Assembly (NCBI GenBank): GCA_040384585.1
Contig: JAZKJD010000002.1
Span: 62,001 to 126,000 of the forward strand
Source: JAZKJD01 sp040384585
GTDB taxonomy: Bacteria > Pseudomonadota > Gammaproteobacteria > Diplorickettsiales > Diplorickettsiaceae
Reading direction: 5' to 3'
DNA: 64,000 bases
This document shows positions 9,008 to 16,541 of the stretch, one piece after another (the stretch's first letter is position 1; each line of letters starts with the position of its first letter). The notes below the pieces were generated by a model. The model saw only the letters and a list, made by a program, of their open reading frames with translations, ran no database searches and had not been told where the DNA came from. The position numbers were made by a program, and so were the translations under genes.

Positions 9008-9543
9008 CTTATCAGACTTAGAAACTCTGAGCGTGTTCGCATATCTGTACGAAACACGCCTAACATGACGGAGGTTTTCATGGAAGCCCTTTGTTTCTCT
9101 ACGCCGCGCATCATCATACACAGATGTTTTGCTTCTATAACAACGGCAACCCCTTTAGCATCTAGAAGTTGCATTAATGAATCGGCTATCTGTTGCGTCA
9201 AATTTTCTTGTACCTGCAAGCGTCGTGCATAAAAATCGACGAGTCGTGGAATTTTAGAGAGACCAATAATTTTGCCATTGGGAATATAGGCAATATGGCA
9301 GTGGCCAATAAAAGGTAACAGGTGGTGCTCACATAAAGAATATAATTCAATATCCTTCACTAGAATCATTTCTTCCATCGTGGAACTAAATAAAGCGCCA
9401 TTGATGAGTGTCTCAAGTGATTGTTGTTTTCCACTAGTAAGATAGCGCAATGATTCGGAAACACGTTCAGGGGTTTTTTTTAAGCCCTCACGCTCGGGGT
9501 CTTCTCCTAGTAGTGTTAGAATAGCTTTAATATGTGTTTTCAT
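9004..9543 (-). CDS. folE: GTP cyclohydrolase I
   Basis: Converts GTP to dihydroneopterin triphosphate, the first step of folate (and other pterin) synthesis. Zinc ligands Cys71 and His74 lie in YSLCEHHLLPF, and Cys142 in KHLCMMMRG. GHCHIAYIPNGKIIGLSK and RLQVQENLTQQIA are typical. The length is 179 residues. The ATG lies inside the end of a decayed metI gene (frame shared over about 17 bases), so a new promoter or a read-through arrangement is likely. Confidence 0.95.
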   Translation of the reverse strand: MKTHIKAILTLLGEDPEREGLKKTPERVSESLRYLTSGKQQSLETLINGALFSSTMEEMILVKDIELYSLCEHHLLPFIGHCHIAYIPNGKIIGLSKIPRLVDFYARRLQVQENLTQQIADSLMQLLDAKGVAVVIEAKHLCMMMRGVEKQRASMKTSVMLGVFRTDMRTRSEFLSLIS

Positions 9544-9720
9544 TCTTTTTGATAACTAAAAGAGTCGCTAGCATAACATTGATATTAAATCGTTGGTAGC
9601 CATAGTAAATCGCTAAATCACCTAATCCGCCTCCGCCTACCGCTCCTGCCGTTGCTGAATAGAGCAAGTAAGTTAATTAAGGTAATCGTTAGGCTATTGA
9701 TATAGCCTTGTGTTTCAGAA
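9527..9720 (-). pseudogene. metI: Remnant of methionine ABC transporter permease MetI
   Basis: Reading the minus strand, two frames join into a MetI C-terminal region: INSLTITLINLLALFS in one frame, then ATAGAVGGGGLGDLA and YYGYQRFNINVMLATLLVI in the next. MetI proteins have a SYSAMAGAVG-GGLG-YGY pattern at this place. The frame changes near 9655 and the second frame stops at 9527-9529, inside folE. The rest of metI, and metN and metQ, are not present here. Family identity is my recognition from memory, not a search. Confidence 0.75.
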
Positions 9721-9748
9721 TATATTTCTTTCACTATATTTCTTTCAC
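9721..9748. repeat. 14-bp tandem duplication
   Basis: The 14-mer TATATTTCTTTCAC occurs twice in direct tandem. It lies at the upstream edge of the metI remnant and is consistent with neutral decay by slippage. Confidence 0.8.
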
Positions 9749-9917
9749 TTATAAGTTTTCCCTTTGACAAGTAACAGCAAAATGCTGTATTTTTTATATC
9801 GTACATGACGAAATAATTAAGAATGTAATTATATTTAATATTTTTATCTAAAATTAATATTTCCTAACTGCTAATAAAATAAAAAGGATTCATGATGCCG
9901 CTTAAGGAGAACTTATA

Positions 9918-10175
9918 ATGAAATGCTTTTATTGCGGCCATTTAAAAACGATTGTATTGGACTCTAGAGGAAAGGAAAATTATTCAAAGGTCATGCGCAG
10001 ACGTTGTTGTCCTAAATGTAGAAAACGTGCCACAACATTTGAAATAACTTATGAGCAGCTTGAAAGTAAAAAAGAGGTTTCGTCCAACGTTAACCTAGTG
10101 GAACTTTATACGTCCATCATTAAGCAGCTGAATCTTTTAGAAGCATCGATAAAGTTAATTAATTCTAAATTTTAA
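9918..10175 (+). CDS. NrdR-type zinc-ribbon protein lacking the ATP-cone
   Basis: 85 residues. The N-terminal half resembles the zinc ribbon of the ribonucleotide-reductase repressor NrdR: CFYC (Cys3, Cys6), LDSR, RRRCCPKC (Cys30/31, Cys34) and TTFE. Full NrdR continues with an ATP-cone domain of about 100 residues, which is missing; a short helical tail replaces it. The ribosome-binding site is good (AAGGAGAACTTATAATG), so the gene looks expressed. It could be a stand-alone DNA-binding regulator or a truncated relic. It is surrounded by decayed sequence. Confidence 0.7.
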   Translation: MKCFYCGHLKTIVLDSRGKENYSKVMRRRCCPKCRKRATTFEITYEQLESKKEVSSNVNLVELYTSIIKQLNLLEASIKLINSKF

Positions 10176-10309
10176 TTACCAAAACTTAGAAGTCGCTATA
10201 TGCTTGCTATTAAAAATAAAAGCCGTAAAGCGATTAGTACGGCTAAAAAAATCGCCGAGTGAAATATTTTATCGTAGACGAACTGTTAGTAATTTGCTTG
10301 ATAGTAGAT

Positions 10310-10441
10310 CTCTGCATGCTACAAAAAATAAAAATAGTCCGTCATGGCGAGGCCGGAACGTTAGTGAGGCCGTGGCCATCCAGAAAAAATGACGAAAAAT
10401 GCTTTACTATCGCTCTAATACATTTTTTGTAGCGTGCAAAG
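10310..10441. mobile_element. Family B palindromic MITE-like element with perfect 9-bp target duplication
   Basis: A 132-bp element with termini CTCTGCATGCTACAAAAAAT and, reversed, CTTTGCACGCTACAAAAAAT. It is flanked by the 9-mer ATAGTAGAT at 10301-10309 and 10442-10450. The core carries the GTCATGGCGAGGCC ... GTGGCCATCCAG hairpin. The element can be read as protein in one frame (ending EAVAIQKK), but this reads through the repeat and is not a gene. It occupies most of the 436-bp gap after the zinc-ribbon gene. Confidence 0.85.
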
Positions 10442-10566
10442 ATAGTAGATAAGGGGGAATCTAGCACTAAGCTGCTGTTAATTTGAACCCTATAAAATAA
10501 TAACATTAGCAGATTTAGATAAGGTGTTGCACTAATTACTTGAATGCGCCCGTACCCTTAACTTAT

Positions 10567-10596
10567 AACTTCCGATAAGAAAACTTATCGGAAGTT
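10567..10596. terminator. Perfect 13-bp stem hairpin
   Basis: ACTTCCGATAAG and CTTATCGGAAGT pair around an AAAA loop, with one more A-T pair outside. It lies 16 bases past the stop of the minus-strand gene at 10612-11259, so it may end that transcript. No long U-run follows on the minus strand, so a rho-independent terminator is not certain. It could instead be a protein site or mRNA stabiliser. Confidence 0.45.
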
Positions 10597-10611
10597 TAAG
10601 CGCAGCGCTTT

Positions 10612-11259
10612 TCAGTCTGTTATCCCAGATACAATACCTTGCATAATCGCTTGGAAAACAAACTCCTTTTGCTCACGTTTCAAATATCCTTGGAATAAGC
10701 ATCGTAAAGGAAAAAGCGTTTCTTTCATCCTAGGTTCTAAGTTTTCAGAGTTTTCAGAAGAAAAGTCCTGAAAAGTTAAGGTTCCTAGTTCACGAAATTC
10801 TCCGCTTAGCTGGTTAGCAGTCATTACTGTGTTAAAAGACTGCAAATTAATAATTTCTAAATGGATTTCTTTAAAAAAGTCAATGCCTGTTTTTCCAGTA
10901 TCAATTTGTACAGAAATTTTATGGATTTCAGATGGATGACTTTTACGTTCAGAGTACAAAAACTCAAGTGCTGTAGCTCTAGCTTTAGCTTGAGAATCTA
11001 TTTCAGTTTTAGAACGAGTTAATGGCCCTGTATCTACTCTTCTCAGCTCAAAAACTAAGGTTTTCTTGACTCCTTGCTCTTCAAAATCAATGGCTAGTAA
11101 AGCATATTGGTAATTTAAACGGGAATCGGTGGGTAAAAAAACAACTTTCTTAACATTTTGGATGTCTTTAACATCCGTAAACGAAATCAGATATCCAGTC
11201 AAGAGCGAAAATAAATAGCGAAATCCCGATCTTCCCAATCGACTATAACAAAGATACAT
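10612..11259 (-). CDS. Hypothetical protein
   Basis: 215 residues, unrecognised. It shows a hydrophobic N-terminal stretch (FRYLFSLLTGYLISF), then a mixed alpha/beta region with LLAIDFEEQG and LVFELRRVDTGP, and a helical C-terminus (FVFQAIMQGIVSG). There is no clear signal peptide or catalytic motif. The region around ELRRVDTGP might suggest a degenerate nuclease-like fold, but the evidence is too weak to claim. It stands alone, read divergently from the secreted cupin-like gene that follows. Confidence 0.55.
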   Translation of the reverse strand: MYLCYSRLGRSGFRYLFSLLTGYLISFTDVKDIQNVKKVVFLPTDSRLNYQYALLAIDFEEQGVKKTLVFELRRVDTGPLTRSKTEIDSQAKARATALEFLYSERKSHPSEIHKISVQIDTGKTGIDFFKEIHLEIINLQSFNTVMTANQLSGEFRELGTLTFQDFSSENSENLEPRMKETLFPLRCLFQGYLKREQKEFVFQAIMQGIVSGITD

Positions 11260-11390
11260 GAAATTTTCTCGAATGTTTGTTATTTTTGTAGACTGATCAA
11301 TTTCGCTATCGAATACATTACATCTTGCATTTGGAAGACAAACCAGCTATATAAGTCGTGTGTTAAAAATTTAATGATTAGGTAAGAAAC

Positions 11391-11816
11391 ATGGTTTTAC
11401 AAAATAGATGGCTTATGAAGTGGTTAATTGTGTTAACGTTATCCGTATTTACAACTTTCAGCTTCGCTAGTACGTGCACAACTGGCAGAACGCTTTTATT
11501 TGAGCATAAGTTGGTAAAAGCTTGGGATACAACGATATGCCCAGGACATCCGTTGCCGCTTCATATTCATAGTACCCCTTTAATCATGATCTCTGATACA
11601 GACGCAGATTTGGTAGTGAAATTTGTTAACGGGAAAGAGATAGCCCTAAAGTTTCTTAAGGGAGTACCAAGATATTTTCCAACATCAATATCAACCCTAT
11701 CACACCGAGATTTTGATCCTACTCATAAGACCCCTTATCATTTTCTTGTTTTTGGGCTAAAAGGGGAAGAATATGTACCAAATTCAGAGGATAAAACCCC
11801 AGGCATAACAACATGA
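11391..11816 (+). CDS. Exported small cupin-like protein
   Basis: 141 residues. A signal peptide is visible (WLIVLTLSVFTTFSFAS, cleavage probably near residue 27). The mature part has CPGHPLPLHIHS followed by beta-strand-like stretches, which resembles a single cupin barrel with His ligands. Two cysteines near the start of the mature protein could form a disulfide. The start may be the ATG at 11391 or the one at 11415 (MKWLIV), which gives a more standard signal peptide. The function is unknown, and it probably acts in the periplasm. Confidence 0.65.
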   Translation: MVLQNRWLMKWLIVLTLSVFTTFSFASTCTTGRTLLFEHKLVKAWDTTICPGHPLPLHIHSTPLIMISDTDADLVVKFVNGKEIALKFLKGVPRYFPTSISTLSHRDFDPTHKTPYHFLVFGLKGEEYVPNSEDKTPGITT

Positions 11817-11838
11817 GGGTATTGTAAAAACTCACCCG

Positions 11839-11864
11839 TGGCTTTGTTTCCTTTTTTAAAGCCA
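11839..11864. terminator. Weak bidirectional hairpin between convergent genes
   Basis: TGGCTTT and AAAGCCA can pair across a 12-base T-rich loop. It lies between two convergent genes, where a shared terminator is expected. The stem is only 7 bp. Confidence 0.3.
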
Positions 11865-11874
11865 ATTAAATAAT

Positions 11875-12756
11875 TTATGGCGTAGGCGAAAAACGAGGTT
11901 CCTCTTTTGTAGATAATAACTCTGCAATTTTTTTTTCAACATCCTTTGGTAAATGAGCGATACCCAGTGTTGCTAGACCCAATGTTTTATAAAGATTTGC
12001 AAAGGGTTCTGGAAGCGCACTTAAATGTTTAGGGATTGTATTGATATCCCCTCGCTTGATTGGGCCTGTAAGTGATTTTTCTGGAGATAACGTGGTTTCA
12101 AGGTTTTTCAATGTACTTTGCATCAGGCTAGCAATAATTTTCATCGACATTTCATTTTCTACACCTGCATCTTTTAAGCAAAGTAATGAAGTTTGACAGA
12201 GAGTGACTAAATAAGTTGAAGCAAAAACACCGGCAGCATGATAAGCGCTTTTTTTATCTTTATTTATAGCATAGACAACTGAGCCAATTTTAGTAAAAAG
12301 GTCCTCTAATCTATTGATGGCTTCATGGTCACCTTCAATCGCGCAATAGGTTCCACCATACTGTTTAAAACTAATATCGGGTTTTGCAAAGCTCCGCATG
12401 GGATGTACACTCGCTATGAAGCAACCCTTTTCTTTTACAGTTCTTAAAACCTCAGAAGATAATGAGCCACTACAATGCACTACGATACTATCTTTTTTAA
12501 GTTTTGAGCTTTTAGATAATTGTTGACAACATAATTCGATTTGATCGTCAGTTGTCGTAATAAATGTGATATCAACGGGTAATAGCTCACTAATCGTTTT
12601 TACTTCTCCTTGCCCAATAAAACTTGCTGCTTCTGAACCACTTTTTGTAGATGTATTGCATATTCCTTGAATGAAACCAACATCGTTGGAAAAAATTAAT
12701 TTACCAATGGTTTTCCCAAGGTTACCCGCGCCAATAATATTTATAATAGATTTCAA
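11875..12756 (-). CDS. Rossmann-like and DUF2520 domain protein
   Basis: 293 residues. The N-terminus has a NAD(P)-binding fold (INIIGAGNLGKTIG), followed by VVHCSGSLSS and SVHPMRSF, and a helical C-terminal half with YHAAGVFASTYLVTL and GPIKRGD. This layout matches the DUF2520 family, related to ProC and 6-phosphogluconate-dehydrogenase-like oxidoreductases. In other bacteria it often sits near panB/panC; here it stands alone. The substrate is unknown. Confidence 0.85.
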   Translation of the reverse strand: MKSIINIIGAGNLGKTIGKLIFSNDVGFIQGICNTSTKSGSEAASFIGQGEVKTISELLPVDITFITTTDDQIELCCQQLSKSSKLKKDSIVVHCSGSLSSEVLRTVKEKGCFIASVHPMRSFAKPDISFKQYGGTYCAIEGDHEAINRLEDLFTKIGSVVYAINKDKKSAYHAAGVFASTYLVTLCQTSLLCLKDAGVENEMSMKIIASLMQSTLKNLETTLSPEKSLTGPIKRGDINTIPKHLSALPEPFANLYKTLGLATLGIAHLPKDVEKKIAELLSTKEEPRFSPTP

Positions 12757-12816
12757 AATAATTGTTCATGCCCTAGCCCTGCGCTAGCTTCAGTAAGGCT
12801 AATTCGTTGCTATGAT

Positions 12817-12964
12817 AATAGACCTCTTTCAAAACCTGCGTTATAGACTTGATTTCATTGTTAAACGATTTTCTGCGGTCCTCATTGACTTTAGTAAACT
12901 CCAGTCCTCCCAAATCGTTTGCCTCGAACTCAAGCCTATAACTGGGTTTTGAAAGAGGTCTATT
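12817..12964. mobile_element. MITE-like element with 20-bp perfect terminal inverted repeats (family D)
   Basis: AATAGACCTCTTTCAAAACC at 12817-12836 is exactly reverse-complemented at 12945-12964. The complementarity continues imperfectly inward (GTTATAG-CTTGA, AAACGATTT), so the whole 148-bp unit can fold back. It has no coding capacity. The ends differ from families A and B. No convincing target duplication is seen. It separates the DUF2520 gene from lapB. Confidence 0.75.
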
Positions 12965-12986
12965 GAATTACCGTTTCGTTTGGTTG

Positions 12987-14153
12987 CTAGTTATCCGGTT
13001 TGATCGTACTCCAATTACGACAGGCAGGACAAAACCAATCTAAAACCTTGCTATTAAAACCACAGCGTAAACATCGATAAATCGATTTATTTTGCATGAG
13101 TTTCGCCACTAAGGTTTTTAAAATAGTTAAATTGCTTTTTTCATCTTTATCAGATAGATTCGTTTCTAAATGTAAATCAATGAGGTGATACAAACCATAT
13201 AAAGAAGGTTTGTCTTGTAATTGATGAATGAGAAATTGTAGTGCTTTTTCTCTATCTTTTTCTTGTAGCAGTTTTGCAATAGCCAGAGAAATTGAAGTTT
13301 TTGAATGTTCGGATAGAGTCTCATATAAATAATGTAAAAGCTCAGCTTGCCCTGATTCTCGTCGTAGGTAACATTGACGCAAAGGTTCTAGTGTTTCAGT
13401 GATATAGTCAGGATCTTGTGTTTTAATGGTCTGATACAGCTGTATGGCATCTTCCCATTTTTCTGATTTAACAGCAATCTCGCCTTTTATCAGATTTGCT
13501 CGTACACATTTTGCATCGTATTTAAGTGCATGATTCAAAAGTGTTATTACTTCTTTCGTTGACGTTTTATTTTTTAATTCTTTCAGTGCAAGCTCACAGT
13601 AGTAATGCGCAATATTCTTAACGATATAGGATTCCCATTTGGAAATTTTTTTAGCTTTTTTTATCGCAACATCCCAACGTTTTTGTTGTTGATAAATTTC
13701 TAATAAATAGCGCAAAGCCACTTTAGCATACTCGGCTTCATTATCTTCATTGGCAATTTCAAAAAATAAACGCTCCGCCCTATCTAATAAGCCACCATAA
13801 TAATAATCTTGGCCTAAGGCTAATAAGGCTTGTATTCTTTGTGCCTTGGGTAATTGCGGTCTTGCAATGAGATTTTGGTGAAGCCGGATAGCACGATCGA
13901 TTTCTCCTCGACGTCGAAATAAAACACCTAATGCTAAGTGCGTTTCAACGGTTTCTGTATCAACTTCTAAGATTTTAATAAAGGTATCAACGGCTTTGTC
14001 AGCTTGCTCATTGAGTAAATAATTTAAACCCAGTAGATACTTACGATTAAAATCATTTTTTTTATGACTAGCGGCGTGGGAAATCGTGTAGTAAGCCGCA
14101 TACCATCCCGAAGCCGCTGCAACAGGAAGCAAAGCAAATAGAACTTCTAACAT
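12987..14153 (-). CDS. lapB: Lipopolysaccharide assembly protein B
   Basis: LapB (YciM) is an inner-membrane-anchored TPR protein that regulates LpxC levels and coordinates LPS assembly. The 388-residue protein has an N-terminal membrane helix (about 2-22), TPR repeats over roughly 40-340, and a C-terminal rubredoxin-type metal site CLRCGF ... WFCPAC. The length is normal. lapA lies immediately upstream (10 bases), as in many gammaproteobacteria. Confidence 0.95.
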   Translation of the reverse strand: MLEVLFALLPVAAASGWYAAYYTISHAASHKKNDFNRKYLLGLNYLLNEQADKAVDTFIKILEVDTETVETHLALGVLFRRRGEIDRAIRLHQNLIARPQLPKAQRIQALLALGQDYYYGGLLDRAERLFFEIANEDNEAEYAKVALRYLLEIYQQQKRWDVAIKKAKKISKWESYIVKNIAHYYCELALKELKNKTSTKEVITLLNHALKYDAKCVRANLIKGEIAVKSEKWEDAIQLYQTIKTQDPDYITETLEPLRQCYLRRESGQAELLHYLYETLSEHSKTSISLAIAKLLQEKDREKALQFLIHQLQDKPSLYGLYHLIDLHLETNLSDKDEKSNLTILKTLVAKLMQNKSIYRCLRCGFNSKVLDWFCPACRNWSTIKPDN

Positions 14154-14163
14154 AAAAGAAGGC

Positions 14164-14457
14164 CTAATGTGGATGATCTTTCAAAGGCAACGCGCGTAGG
14201 TTAATTAATTCTTCCTCTACGAGCCTTAATCGGTGTTTTAAGCGTCGATTGGCATATTTCAATTTAATGTAAATAACAAAAGCCGTTAGCAATCCTAATA
14301 GCCCCCCAACAATAAAACTTAATACCGCTAGTAAGGAAAGCGGCAACTGAGCTTTTCCTAGATAGTAATTAACGCTGACGAGTTCTGCATTAAGACCTGC
14401 AAAGGCGAGAGCAAATAAGACGACTACAATAAGTAATAAGTAAGCTAGGATGCGCAT
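14164..14457 (-). CDS. lapA: Lipopolysaccharide assembly protein A
   Basis: 97 residues with two membrane segments (about 3-22 and 39-63) and a charged coiled tail. The pattern NAELVSVNYYLG and SFIVGGLLG is typical of LapA/YciS. It is paired with lapB in one operon. In many relatives ihfB lies between rpsA and lapA; here that place holds only a family B repeat. Confidence 0.9.
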   Translation of the reverse strand: MRILAYLLLIVVVLFALAFAGLNAELVSVNYYLGKAQLPLSLLAVLSFIVGGLLGLLTAFVIYIKLKYANRRLKHRLRLVEEELINLRALPLKDHPH

Positions 14458-14537
14458 AGAGAGTTCTCTTCACACGTTGCCGCTCTGTGTAAAAGCACAG
14501 AGGATAAATGACGTTAACACTTCTAGGGCATATTGAT

Positions 14538-14688
14538 CTTTGTACGCTACAAAAAATAAAAATAGCCCGTCATGGCGAGGCCGAAACGTTAGTGAGGCGT
14601 GGCCATCCAGAAAAAATGAAGCGTTTCACTGGATTGCCGCGCGCTACGCTACGCGCTCGCAATAACGAAAAATGTTTTACTATCGCCT
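14538..14688. repeat. Family B palindromic repeat (right end degenerate)
   Basis: It starts with the family terminus CTTTGTACGCTACAAAAAAT and carries the CATGGCGAGGCC ... GTGGCCATCCAG arm and the GGATTGCCGCGCGC ... CGCTCGCAAT hairpin. The right terminus seen at 10441 is missing. It fills most of the 308-bp gap between lapA and rpsA. Confidence 0.8.
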
Positions 14689-14765
14689 GAAATAAAAATT
14701 AGCTGTTTTTCAATAGCCTAAATTCAAACATTATTTTTTTGTACTGTATATACCCATTGTCCTTT

Positions 14766-16331
14766 TCAAATACGAGCGGTATAGGGAACTAAAGAAAGAG
14801 AAATTATATGATTTCTACGATCAACGTTTAAAACCCTGGCTTCAATTTCTTGTCCGACTTCAAGGGTGTTACCTTCTTCACCTAGTTCTGAAATTTTAAT
14901 TTCAGCGGCTATATTATTTTCTAAGTCAACTTTAATTCCTTGATCATCAATAACGCGTATTTTTCCTTTTACTAACTGATTCTTTGTGTAATTAGCAAAA
15001 GGATCAGGTGAGGCATCGTTATCCAATTGTTTAATCCCTAGTGAAATACGCTCACGTTCCGGATCAATAGATAAGATAACCGTTTCCAACTCATCGCCTT
15101 TTTTATATTTACGAACTGCTTCTTCACCTGCCATATTCCAGGAAATATCCGACAGATGGACTAAACCATCGATACCGCCCGATAAACCTATAAAAAGACC
15201 AAAATCGGTAATGGATTTTATTTTTCCTGTAATACGTTCGCCTTTTGTATGGTTATTAGAAAAATCTTCCCATGGGTTGGACTGACATTGTTTAATCCCT
15301 AAAGAAATGCGACGTCGATCGAGATCAATATCTAAGACAATAACCTCGATTTCCATTCCTACTTGAACTATTTTATTCGGATTAATATTTTTATTGGTCC
15401 AATCCATCTCAGAAACGTGAACTAAACCTTCCACACCTTCCTCAATCTCTACAAAACAACCATAATCCGTTACATTGGTCACTTTACCTTTTAAGCGAGT
15501 CGCGACCGGATAACGTTTTACTAAGTCTAACCATGGGTCCCCCGCTAATTGTTTTAGACCCAAGGAAACACGGCCTCGTTCTTTTTCAATTTTTAGAACC
15601 ACCACTTCGATCTCATCACCGATGGTTAATACTTCACTGGGATGTTTAACACGTTTCCAAGAAATATCGGTAACGTGGAGTAAACCATCTATTCCACCCA
15701 AATCAATAAAGGCACCGTAATCCGCTAAGTTTTTCACGATACCTTTAATCACTCGACCTTCTTCTAATTCAGTCAACAATTGTTCTCGGCCTACTTGACC
15801 TTCTAATTCAAGAACCGCGCGACGTGACAAAACAATATTATTTCGTTTAGGATCCAGCTTAATTACTTTGAATTCTAGTTCTTTACCTTCAATAACACTG
15901 GAATCTCGAACAGGACGTACATCAACCAACGATCCAGGTAAGAAGGCGCGGACATTGCCAACTTCTACTGTAAAACCACCCTTCACTTTTCCTGTAACAA
16001 AACCTTTTATAAGTGAACCTTCATCATGAGATTTTTGTAATGAGGTCCACATTTCAGCACGTTTGGCTTTTTCACGAGATAAGCGTGTTTCACCAAAACC
16101 ATCTTCTAGTGACTCAATACTGACATCAACTTCGTCACCTACTGCAACTTCTAATTCACCGGCCTCATTATAAAATTGCTCTATGGGGATTAGGCCTTCT
16201 GATTTTAAATTAGCGTTAACCACAATACGATCTTTTTCAATCCGAACAACCGTACCGCGTATAATCATGCCCGTATGAAAAACTTGATCTGAGAAACATT
16301 CATCAAGTAATTGTTTAAAACTCTCTGTCAT
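14766..16331 (-). CDS. rpsA: 30S ribosomal protein S1
   Basis: 521 residues with six S1 RNA-binding repeats at about 20-87, 105-171, 190-260, 277-347, 364-434 and 450-515. Typical signatures are seen, such as GIVKNLADYGAFIDLGGIDG and VTDYGCFVEIEEG. S1 unwinds mRNA for 30S loading. It is somewhat shorter than E. coli S1 because the C-terminal tail is trimmed. It lies downstream of cmk, the usual order. Confidence 0.97.
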   Translation of the reverse strand: MTESFKQLLDECFSDQVFHTGMIIRGTVVRIEKDRIVVNANLKSEGLIPIEQFYNEAGELEVAVGDEVDVSIESLEDGFGETRLSREKAKRAEMWTSLQKSHDEGSLIKGFVTGKVKGGFTVEVGNVRAFLPGSLVDVRPVRDSSVIEGKELEFKVIKLDPKRNNIVLSRRAVLELEGQVGREQLLTELEEGRVIKGIVKNLADYGAFIDLGGIDGLLHVTDISWKRVKHPSEVLTIGDEIEVVVLKIEKERGRVSLGLKQLAGDPWLDLVKRYPVATRLKGKVTNVTDYGCFVEIEEGVEGLVHVSEMDWTNKNINPNKIVQVGMEIEVIVLDIDLDRRRISLGIKQCQSNPWEDFSNNHTKGERITGKIKSITDFGLFIGLSGGIDGLVHLSDISWNMAGEEAVRKYKKGDELETVILSIDPERERISLGIKQLDNDASPDPFANYTKNQLVKGKIRVIDDQGIKVDLENNIAAEIKISELGEEGNTLEVGQEIEARVLNVDRRNHIISLSLVPYTARI

Positions 16332-16407
16332 ATCGTTATATCACTTGTTCTTTTTTAGAGAACCATTTTAAAAATGGCGCAAAAAATTGCGCGGTTACTA
16401 TTTTAGT

Positions 16408-16455
16408 CATTATCTCTTGATAGCGGATCGGGGTTCGGCTATCTAAGAGATAATG
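16408..16455 (-). promoter_or_regulatory. Hairpin in the cmk-rpsA intergenic region
   Basis: CATTATCTCTTGATAGC and GCTATCTAAGAGATAATG form a 17-18 bp stem with one bulge and a 13-base loop. It lies in the 210-bp gap between cmk and rpsA. There is no U-tract after it on the minus strand. It could be an attenuator, an mRNA-processing site or part of the structured leader through which S1 represses itself. The role is inferred from position only. Confidence 0.5.
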
Positions 16456-16541
16456 ACCCCCTTATATACACTGACTCTTCGCATTTTTCGCGGCGCTTTG
16501 CCGAAAATTGACTGCTTTGAGTTCATACTCTTCTATTTAGT

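Noticed and set aside
9618..9806. 62-codon minus-strand frame as a real gene
   Set aside because: Its end is the frameshifted metI remnant (LLALFS then GRSGRRRR); it is decay, not a gene.
10204..10392. 62-codon frame on the plus strand
   Set aside because: Most of it is the translated family B element; the same peptide occurs at 47427-47612. No ribosome-binding site or family similarity.
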